Positions 46,358 through 55,687 of a stretch of DNA of 64,000 nt are shown one piece after another. The position numbers were made by a program, and so were the translations under genes. Within the stretch, counting starts at the first letter, position 1; every line of letters starts with the position of its first letter. Origin of the DNA: Lobosporangium transversale (taxonomy: Eukaryota; Mortierellomycota; Mortierellomycetes; Mortierellales; Mortierellaceae); contig NW_019028979.1 in NCBI RefSeq assembly GCF_002105155.1, forward strand, positions 1,426,001-1,490,000. The letters are read 5' to 3'. The notes under the pieces are model-generated. The model was not told the DNA's origin. It searched no databases and was given only the letters and a program-made list of their open reading frames with translations.

Positions 46358-47173
46358 ATGTGCCCCTTTTCTTAAAGTGTCCTAACCCTGTCTCCGACCT
46401 TTTTATGCCGATGGAAATAAGAGCATTTTGGGCTCCTTCTTTTACTTTCCAGAGTTTTTTTTATGAAGTGCATTGCTTAGTAAAATAATCTTTTTGTCAC
46501 GAGGCTTACAGCTCTCATTATGCCCTAACGTGTAAAAATATATTAAAATAGAGATTGAGTTTTACAACTTACATCCTGAAACTTGATGGACTTCGTTGAC
46601 AAAAGAGCTACCGCTCATTATCTAAATAAGACCCATGAGGGATCGTACTTGTACGGTTACAGCAGCCCAAAGCTTTAAGGCAGTATATAAAGTGTATACG
46701 ACAATAACTATCACGAGCAACGTCAATAAGGTGTTTCACGAGGCTGTTTGCCAACTTTAAATGTAGGCGCTTCTTATGAATTCATTTTCATACCCAGAAA
46801 CAAAATCGTCTAACTGCTGAAATCACTTGCTAGCTTCAATTGCTCATGAGACTGAGTGGATTAAAGGGACAGTACGTTTTCTCAATGCAGTTATATAGAT
46901 TCGTTACATAATTGAGTGGCTTTTGTATATTGTAGAACGTTCACTGACAGGCTGTGTCCAAACTCTTGTCCCAGCCAATATTTCCCAGCCTGTCTGGTGA
47001 CGAGCCTATAGGACAGAGCCCGATCTCAATAAAATGTTATTGACGATCTAATTTCCTCGATGACCTGACAATTAGGAACGATATAGATTCATGTTATAGA
47101 GTTATGACGGGTTGGGGACCTATCTTCTCAATGATTATTAATGTGTGTAGCTTTTATCAATTTTGCATATAAA

Positions 47174-47212
<39 letters not shown>

Positions 47213-47290
47213 TATTTTGTTTGGTGAGTAAGCAAAGTTGATCACTGTCTTTGTTAACTGCTCCTTCTGTTATTTTATCTTCTCACTTCC
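45761..47290. other. Intergenic, 1.5 kb
   Basis: This is AT-rich sequence with a purine-rich GGAGGAGTGAAG-type stretch at 45840-46070, in the leader of copy 3, and T tracts at 46326-46355 and 47176-47204. I see no gene or structured RNA. Confidence 0.6.
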
Positions 47291-48565
47291 TCACTGCTTG
47301 CCTCCGACACCCTGGTAAGGATAGAAACCCTTTCCAGACTTGCGGCCTAAGTGGCCTTGGGCAACCAAATCATCAAGGAGTTTGACAGGCGCAACCAAAT
47401 TGGCGTCAATCTTACCATCCTTACGCCAGCCGTCAACAATGAACTTCATGGTATCCAAACCGACAAACTATACAGCGCATATAAAAAAAGAGTATGAGTA
47501 AAAGAAAACCAACTTTTAAAATAAATTAATAGGATATGATATAGATCAACATACGTCAGCAAGCTCAAAGGGGCCCATGGGGAATCCAGCTCCAAGCTTC
47601 ATGGCAATGTCAACATCTTGAGGAGTGGCTTCACCACGTTCGACAATGCGAAGCGATTCCATCATGTAGGGAACCAAGAGACGATTAACAATGAATCTAA
47701 AAGATATCAAAATATCAGGGTGAGTAAATCGTTCGAAAAATCAGAGCCCTTAATCTGTGTGAAAATCTTCACATGCTGATCTACTCTAGCAGTCGCTTTT
47801 TTTCTGATTGACCATACTCATGTGGAAGTCAGAAAGGTGTCCCTTTTTCTTTTTTGCGATTAGTACCATCACTTACCCAGGAGTGTCCTTGCAAGAAACA
47901 GGGGTCTTCTTCATGCGATTGCAGACATCCACGAGAGAGTCAAATGAATCTTGGCTGGTAGACTCTGTACGGATTACTTCGACAAGCTTCATCTGAGGGA
48001 CAGGGTTAAAGAAATGCAATCCTCCAAAGCGATCTGATCTCTTTGTAGCCTTGGCAATATCTGCGATGGGCAGCGAAGAGGTATTGGAACAGAACAGAGT
48101 GTGCTCAGGTGCAACCTTGTCCAACATGGCAAACAGCTGTTGCTTGGTCTTCAGGTTTTCAACAATAGCCTCAATGATCAGATCTGCGTCCTTGGAGGCA
48201 GCCTCAGAATCAGTGCTGGTCTTGATCTGAGCCAAAGTCTTGTCAATGTACTCCTTCTGCTTCTCTGCATCATCGGGGAATTGTTTCTTGGCAACACGTT
48301 TGAGTGAGGAGTTGATGATGTCCTGACCTTTCTTGAGCGCTTCGGTGTTCAAGTCAACCATGGTGACATTGAAGGCATTCTGGGCGGCAACTTGGACAAT
48401 ACCTGCACCCATCAATCCCGAACCAAAAACAGTGATATTTTTGACGTTGATGGGAGCATAAGACGAAGATGAGGTCGAGAATGCAGAAGTTTTGGTCAAA
48501 GAGGTAAGTGGTCTCATGAGACCAACAGGGTTAGAAGAGGCAACGCGACGAACAGCAGAGAGCAT
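47291..48565 (-). CDS. 3-hydroxyacyl-CoA dehydrogenase, mitochondrial
   Basis: Three exons (48565-47877, 47696-47555, 47467-47291) encode 335 aa. The first ~35 residues are rich in Arg, Ser and Ala and lack acids, which fits a mitochondrial presequence. The NAD-binding motif [14 protein letters not shown] and the catalytic block [15 protein letters not shown] (His and Glu), with SNTSSLPI, are present. The C-terminal dimerisation domain includes [15 protein letters not shown] and GPFELADFVGLD. The enzyme oxidises L-3-hydroxyacyl-CoA in beta-oxidation and resembles animal HADH. There is no peroxisomal SKL-type end. The gene is divergent from the CorA gene. Confidence 0.93.
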
Positions 48566-49176
48566 AGTGAACAATGGGAATGAACAAAAAATATTTGTTA
48601 ATTGAAGGAGAGTTAATGGAGGCAAGGCAGAGAGAAAGGAAAGAAGAAAAGAAGAGGAACGCGTGCAGAGTAATGAAAACCTGAATTGACATCCACGGAC
48701 ACTCTCAACGGAGCGAGTTCCCACAGGCTAGAGAAGGAAACAAGGTTTCGCGCATATTCTCATATCACGTGCCAGTTACCCTGCTCACCTGTTCGTTTTA
48801 TTCGGGCTGTGCAACCAAACACAGAAGGGCTTTGCAGTGAGAAATGGAAGTTTGATAGCATACTTTTTTTTTTTTTTTTGTTTCTTGAACAGTTTGAACA
48901 GACACATTCTTTCTTCTCATTCGCAATTTTTTTTTTTTTTTTTTTTTTCTTTCTTTCATTGATTTTGATTACTGCCAGTTTTCTCCTACGCAAACACGTC
49001 CACGGCGCAAAAACAAGGAGCATACCGTTCGTCATCCTGTAAACATCAATTATTATATCATCATCAACCTAAAAGGCCCTGATTTATCTCTTTCCCTCCC
49101 CTCCCTTCTCTCCTCTTCCAACATTCAATCCACTACCCCCAGACGCCTCTCCATCTCACTCCAGAGACTTCGGAGT
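48566..49176. promoter_or_regulatory. Divergent promoter region, HADH and CorA-type gene
   Basis: A 611-bp interval between two divergent start codons, with T tracts at 48865-48879 and 48927-48948. The sequence just before the CorA-type start is strongly pyrimidine-rich (CCCTCCCCTCCCTTCTCTCC), as is common in fungal promoters. No ORF is supported. Confidence 0.6.
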
Positions 49177-51689
49177 ATGAGTGAACAATACAGCTACTCT
49201 CATATCAAAGACGACGATCAACCAATAAAGCCACCGAAAATGCTTCACCAAAGCATTCACTCTGCCAGTAGCAATAGCAATATTAACAGAAATAGCAATA
49301 ATGGCAGTGTTGTAGATGACTCAGGTGCTGCTTCAGGACCTGCAGTTATCATCTCAGACCTGCCAGCGTACGGCACCGCTTCTGGGAGCAATGGCTTGCC
49401 ACTCACAAACGAATCACCTACTGAACTGCGTCCAGAGGATAGTAGTAGAGATAGAAATCAAACAGCCAAGGTATCACCCTCATCGCCCACAGGCACGGAT
49501 GTCACTCGAACTACTTCGTTTCCTGACAGCCTCAGTCGCTTCAGGAGAGCAACACAGCAGATTGTACACGCTCGTCGCGTCGCTTGTAAGTAACTTTTGT
49601 TCTTAATCTATAAACAAATATTTCTTGTTCAATCCATTACAACCTGAAAGCAATAAGACCTGCCCAATTGAATGACTTTTCGTTTCAATGATTGGATCAG
49701 CACGTGCGACGAGAGGTCAAGGTGTTGATGTTTCGGACATGGATAGCATATTCAACTGTATTGAGGTATGTTCAGTAAAGCCCTTGTTTGCCATTTTTCA
49801 TTTTTAAACTTTAATAACCTTTGAGGCTATTTCGATTAGTGTGTGGTTGATGTCACTGTTATGGATTTGAACCAATCTCAGTATACGAAGCGTGAAAGCA
49901 TGAACAATGAAGAGTTTTTAGAATGGCTACGACAACCAGTAAGTAGAACACTCGCTACGTATTAATAGCAATTCTAATCATATAATGAGGCTGGGATAAT
50001 AACAAAATACCTTTATACACCGTTAGAGGCCAGCATGGTCAAAAGTTCGATGGATCAATATTAATGGAATGAGTTGGGATGTCATCAAAGCCATCTCAAT
50101 AAAATACAGTACGTCTGATAGAGCTTTTTTTCTTTTTTTCCTTTCTTTCTTTTATTCATATTTTTATACTTACACTTCAATATGCTAACCTTGAGCAAAA
50201 AAAAAAAAAAAAAAAAAAAAACAGATCTTCATCATTTGGCTGTAGAAGACCTATTACATGTTCCACAACGAACCAAAGTTGATATCTATCCTCAGCAAAC
50301 ATATATCGCCTGTACTCTTTTGACGTTGATGCAGGAACTTGAAAATGGAGAACTCCGACAGGTTGATCCGACATCAGTACAACATGGGGTAGATCCTGAT
50401 ATTTTAGGTCAACGCATGCCACTGGATAAGTTGGACCATTACCGTCATCAGTATCCGTTCGACCAAGTTACTGGAGCTCACAGAGTTCAGATGGAGCAAG
50501 TCACAATGTTTTTATTGCAGGACGGTACTCTGATCACGCTTTTCCAAGTCTCTGGCAGATCTGTGGTGGCGCCAATTTTCGAACGACTGACCCATGACTA
50601 TTCGATCGTACGCAAAAATAATGATGCAAGTTTCCTATTGCAGTCAGTCATGGACGGGATTGTTGATCATGCTATACCCATCACAGATGCATTTCGACAA
50701 GAGATCAACGAGTTGGAAACACATGTATTAGCGTTACCAAGGATGAAGTTTACGAAAGAACTACACCAGATGACTGCACAACTTTCGTTGCTCAAGCGTA
50801 CATTAGCACCCACTCAGACACTTGTCCACGCTTTGCGTGGCAAGGATGAGAGAAGCCCATTATCAAGTCTATCGAGGACGTATATGGGAGATGTAATGGA
50901 TCACTGTAACACCATGGTCGAGGATATTGATTCTATGCTTGCGCTTTGCGAGAAATTAATCGACATGGTAATGGAACAATGCGAGACAAGGATAAATCAA
51001 AGTTGTATTGACGAGAGGAGTGATATGCTAACTTTTTTTTTTTTTTTTTTTTTTTTAAAAGATCTTTAACATTATCGCATATGATACAAACGAATCCATG
51101 CGACGTTTGGCATTGGTGTCGATTATCTTCTTACCCATCACATTTGTGGCAGGAGGTAAAAAAAAAAGAAGTTTTGCAGCATAATGTTGTAATATTGTGG
51201 CTTAAAAAGAGAAATGATACTAACTTTCTCTTTTGGTCAAATCGGTCAAATCAGTCTACGGCACAAACTTTGAAAACTTCCCTGAACTAAAAAATCGTAA
51301 GCACGCTCGAACATGGCATATGCAACGTTGCCGATTTTAAATGAATACCATTTGAATGTTAACCTCTTTTCTTTGTCGACCAATACAGACGTTTCATATT
51401 TCTGGACTATCTGCGCCGTTGTCACAGCTTTTGTAGTAAGGAAGCGTTAATTATCAAACATGAGCTGCGTAGCCCATCATTTTGTAATCATAGTAATATG
51501 TTCATGGTGACGCTGATTAACACATTTCCACGACATTTTCTTTCACTTACAAAAAAGCTGTTATTATTTGGAGCGGAATATCTCATGGGGCAGTATCGGG
51601 CATCCCAGGTGGAGAGGCGACTTTCTCGACGAGAGCCTATCAGTATTGGTTCTAATCATTCTCGCAAGAGTCATGAATGGTGCATGTAA
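49177..51689 (+). CDS. CorA-type divalent cation transporter with GTN motif
   Basis: Nine exons (49177-49585, 49701-49765, 49840-49938, 50027-50108, 50225-50967, 51062-51155, 51255-51296, 51389-51435, 51558-51689) encode 570 aa. The N-terminal ~135 residues are Ser-rich. The CorA cytoplasmic domain contains WININGMSWDVIKAI, HHLAVEDLLHVPQRTKVD and a helical stalk. Two membrane helices follow: LALVSIIFLPITFVAGVYG and FWTICAVVTAFVLLLFGAEY, then a basic tail. The pore-mouth signature that is normally GMN reads GTN here (VYGTNFENFPE). Family members import Mg or export Zn as pentamers. I placed the last exon at 51558 because it completes the second helix; the alternative of splicing to 51950 does not. 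Confidence 0.87.
50109..50224 (+). other. Intron with A25 between branch site and acceptor
   Basis: In this CorA-gene intron the branch-like TGCTAAC is followed by CTTGAGC, 25 A and CAG. The region where a pyrimidine tract is normal is instead almost all A. Confidence 0.8.
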
Positions 51690-51964
51690 CTTTGCTCAAG
51701 AAGAAAAGGACAGCATGCTGCGTGAAATCCTTCAATAAAGTTAGACCTCATGTGATATAGCTCGCCGCATAAAAAGCACGCTTTCTTTTTTTTCCCCTTT
51801 CTTTTTTTTTTTCTTCCATTTTTAAAATAAAACTTCGTTAACGCAGCTTACATTTTCATCATCTTGAGCTTCATTACTATTATTTTGTTCACATATTTCC
51901 TTGCTCGTGTCCTTTTTATTTTATTTTCTGATCAAATCGACACAATCAGATAGCTATCACCAAC

Positions 51965-52413
51965 ATGGTCTCCATGATGGACAAATACAGGGTAAGTATG
52001 ATAGGATAGAAAAGGAGATCTTTTGAAGGAAAGACACTCTACTGAAACGATTGAGAGAAACACAGATAAAAAGAAAAAGAAGTTTACTTAATTTTGACGC
52101 GCTTCTGTTGTTCTTTTATTCTCTAGGCTTTGCCACAAAAGTCCAAGAACTACATTCAGCTTGGTATGGTTGCAACGAACCTTAATCTATTAAATTTTTG
52201 TTGTATTTTATGCCTTTTTCTGCCCAGAGAAACTTTATCATAACTTTGTCTCTTTGGTATGTCGTAAAAAAAAAAAAAAAAAAAAAAGGTGTTTTGGCAG
52301 GAGCGGTGATAGGACTCTACTATCGAGAAAATATTATGGACAAGATGGACTCCTCAAAGCGAAGAGGCTCAGGCCATGATGCATACCTCGATACAGTCAG
52401 ACGCGCCAAGTAG
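51965..52413 (+). CDS. 62-aa single-pass membrane microprotein (unrecognised)
   Basis: Three small exons, 51965-51991 (27 nt), 52127-52163 (37 nt) and 52289-52413 (125 nt), join in one frame of 62 codons. The donors GTAAGT and GTATGG and the acceptors TTCTCTAG and AAAAAAG support the splicing. The product has a short polar N-terminus (MVSMMDKYRALPQKSKNY), one hydrophobic segment with glycine spacing (IQLGVLAGAVIGLYY) and a basic, charged tail. This layout is typical of small mitochondrial inner-membrane or ER proteins, but I do not recognise the family. The gene starts 275 bp after the CorA stop codon and has its own pyrimidine-rich leader. It could be mistaken for the end of the CorA gene. 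Confidence 0.6.
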
Positions 52414-52955
52414 TTGATGAAAAATGAAGAAGTTGATGAGGAGGGAGACATAAGCTTTAAGTACTTGAAGCATAACAAAGAAAGTCATTACAAAGCACTT
52501 TATTGTATATAGCTGTTCTATTTTCTACTCGGTGATGTTTTTCAGTAAATCATTCTTCCTCCCTTGAATGCATGTTTGCCTGTTTGTTTGTACAAGTGTT
52601 AAAGACTGTATTTCAGGCTGGAGTAATGTCATTTTCACATCATCGCTGATTGCTGACCAATTAGGGTTGTTCCTGAGAAAAAAAAAAAAAAAATTCAAAC
52701 CTTCAATTTAATAAAAAAAACTACCTGCATCTTTCCCCCATCACAATCGTCAAGGCTCCTCAATGTCAACGATTGTGCATTCGGTCACTGGCTGCTGCAT
52801 GTCACCATTCTCTCTTTTTATTTCCTGTTTATGGATTTTTCCAAGTCTTCTCGCTTTTTGTTCGCATTATTATTTCATCCTATAGCTCTCCTTTACTATC
52901 CTTTGATAATACCCTACTAGCTCGTCTTCCTCCTTTCCCTTTCCTTTTTTTCATT
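52414..52955. other. Intergenic before the GH5 gene
   Basis: AT-rich 3' UTR of the microprotein gene, then a pyrimidine-rich leader for the glucanase. An A tract lies at about 52679-52693. In-frame upstream Met codons exist for the glucanase, but its TM anchor and basic start favour 52956. Confidence 0.6.
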
Positions 52956-54530
52956 ATGGGGCCACAGAAAAAGAGTGAACGCTCTTGTTTCCGTCGATAC
53001 CTCTGCCTCATTATATTCATTGCATTTGTTATCGTTGCAGCTGCAATCGCAATACCACTGGCACTTATTAAGCCATGGGAAAAGAATAAATCCCAAAAAT
53101 CAGACCTTATCCAACCTGATACCGCCATTACGCCTTCGACGGACAACTCAGCCAAAGTTAACAGTTATACCCCTGCCTTAAATGAGCCCTTTGACTATGC
53201 TAGGGGCACTGTCAAGATGCGGGGAGTGAATTTAGGGGGATGGTTAGTCTTGGAGCCCTTTATCACGCCTTCCCTCTTCAATCCATACATCTCTGCTGGG
53301 GTAGTAGATGAGTGGACGCTTTGTGCACACTTGGGGCCCGAGAGGGCCAAGGCATTGCTCGAGAGCCACTATGCTTCCTGGGTCAGCGAAGACACGTTCA
53401 AACAACTTAAGGATCTGGGACTGAACCACGTGCGTATTCCTATCGGGTTTTGGGCCATGGGCAACCTCACCGCGGATGAACCTTATGTGCCTAATGTTTC
53501 CTGGAAATATTTGCTTCGCGGCATTGAATGGGCTCGCAAGTATGGTATTCGCGTCATGGTTGAGCTACATGCTGCGCCAGGGTCCCAAAATGGCTGGAAC
53601 CATTCTGGACGATCCGGACAGATCAATTGGCTTAATGGAACCATGGGCACGGGGAATGCTCAGAGGACCCTACTCTACCTTCAGCAGATGGCGACGTTCT
53701 TTTCTAGCCCAGATTATGTTCATGTTAGTCCAATCATGGGCTTACTGAACGAGCCTGCAGCCTATCTTATTGGCGCCGAGAAGGTGATGGAGTGGTACAA
53801 GCAAGCCTTTGCAACAGTCAGAGAGGTAACAGGCACTGGAAAAGGGCCATGGGCCATCATCCATGATGGCTTTGTAGGCCTTCAAGCCTGGAGCGGCTTC
53901 ATGAAAGGATCTGACCGTTTGATGATCGGTATGTGGTAATTGAATTTTCACATTTTTATTTCATTGCATGACGTAGTTGGCAAAAAGTTGACACTATTTT
54001 TATTAACTAATTCGGTGGCAAATAATATAGATGCTCATCAATATATCATGTTTGACCAAAACTTGATAATGATGAATCAGTCTGCTCAACTCAAATTCGC
54101 GTGCGAGAATTGGGGTTCTGATTCAACCAAGAGCACCAAAGACTTTGGTCCGACCATGGTTGGCGAGTTTTCGGTAGCTGTCAACGACTGCGCGACGTAC
54201 CTCAACGGTATTGGTATGGGTTACCGTTGGGATGGTACTTTTCCAGGATCCAAACCCAAATCCCCCACCAGCACCTGCACGGACGAGAATGATGCCTCAA
54301 AGTACTCTGAAGAGTATAAGCAATTCTTAGCCGACTACTTCAGCGCACAACTAGATGCGTTTGAACAGGGAGCCGGTTGGTTCTACTGGAATTTCAAGAC
54401 AGAGACTAACCCACTCTGGTCATACTTTGATGGCGTCAAGTACGGATGGATCCCCAAGGACGCGAACAATCGTGGGCCAAGCTATTGCGCTCGGAATGGG
54501 ATTCTCACCAATCAGACAATATATACGTAG
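52956..54530 (+). CDS. Membrane-anchored exo-1,3-beta-glucanase, GH5
   Basis: Two exons (52956-53928, 54031-54530) encode 490 aa. A basic N-terminus (MGPQKKSERSCFRRYL) precedes a hydrophobic helix at about 15-38, giving a type II anchor in place of a cleaved signal. The GH5 barrel includes MRGVNLGGWLVLEPFITPS, RIPIGFWAM, ELHAAPGSQNG, the acid/base GLLNEPA and the nucleophile region VGEFSVAVNDCATYLNG. It ends with GWFYWNFKTE, as in Candida Exg and yeast Exg2. It trims or remodels beta-1,3-glucan at the cell surface. Asn-glycosylation sites (NLT, NVS, NHS, NGT) are present. Confidence 0.92.
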
Positions 54531-55687
54531 AAACAACACCAACCACTTAATCTATTAATGATCTAGAGATCTAGTTTGCTACGCGTTGTTTTGCAAATTT
54601 TTTTTCTGATAAAATATATGACAATATGTGATGCTTCTTTTTGTTTGCTCACTCAACAAGTGGCCAGCGAGCCTATGCAGGCCTAGATGATACCTCTATG
54701 AATGCGTTTATAACGTTATACAAATACAAAAAAAGGACACATCTGATCTTTGGCTCTTTGAATTAAAACTGAGATTCAGACACAATGTGTGTGGCAGTGC
54801 AAATAAAGTTTATGCAAGATAGTGAATTAAAGTTTCATTGATCGCGGTTTTGTTGTGCACTGCCACACAGAAACAGGTTAATCGATGAAGACAAGCATGC
54901 GCAGAAAGAGGGAGGACAGGCAAAACTGCAAGAACATTCTCTAGATCCGCTCAACATGTTGTATTGTATATTATAGAGCATACGTGCATGTGCCTGTATT
55001 ACCAAAGTAGCAGGGCTCTTCTGTTGGAGGGAGAAGTAAATGGAATTGAGTTGTTTCTTACTTTTTCTTGTGTAAAATCTCCGTGGGCAAGATGTTCACT
55101 CCAAAAAGATTCTTTTTGTAAAGAATCTTTCATAACCAATTAGAAAAGTCTAGTCAAGGCGGGCTTCTTTTCGGCTGACTATATTGCTTCAACGGCGGTC
55201 AACATTCCGTTCGGTGATCGTTATCGTGCAGGATCTCTCGCCCTTCTCTCTCTCCCATGAGCCCCCGTTTCAGTTCTCGATAAACAAAACGCGCCGTAGT
55301 TATATGCATTTTCTTTCGCAAATGACATACTTGCTACAATAGTCGTCAGGGTTTAGTGGGCCCATACCGCCATGCTCTCCCTCAATATGTCACACACATA
55401 CGAAAAAGAAGTAAGAAAAAGAAATGCGCCGATCCAACTCATACTTGGTTCAAACATCCACCATATAGCGTAGGATTTAGCTCATACTTGCTTCTATTTC
55501 ATTCAACTGTATATAAATACCTCAGGAAATATCACTTCTCTTTTTTGGTTTTTTTCCTTGCCAAGCAGCCTCGTTCCTTAGTCTCATTAACGCTTCTAAT
55601 CTTTTCCATACACCCTTCATTCCCTACAAAAAAAAGCCCTTTATCGCATCTTTCCTCTTGCATTAAAGCACCTCAAAGGCACAAAAG
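54531..55687. other. Intergenic with a 13-bp inverted repeat
   Basis: About 1.2 kb of non-coding sequence between two plus-strand genes. It holds the inverted repeat described separately and, just before the next gene, a pyrimidine-rich leader. I see no gene. Confidence 0.6.
54789..54868. repeat. 13-bp perfect inverted repeat, 54-nt spacer
   Basis: GTGTGGCAGTGCA at 54789-54801 is complementary to 54856-54868. It lies about 260 bp downstream of the glucanase stop codon. It could be a small foldback element or a structured 3' region. Confidence 0.7.

Noticed and set aside
51950-52413. C-terminal exons of the CorA-type gene
   Set aside because: Splicing to 51558 completes the second membrane helix and a basic tail. 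The downstream exons have their own ATG and leader, so I treat them as a separate gene.
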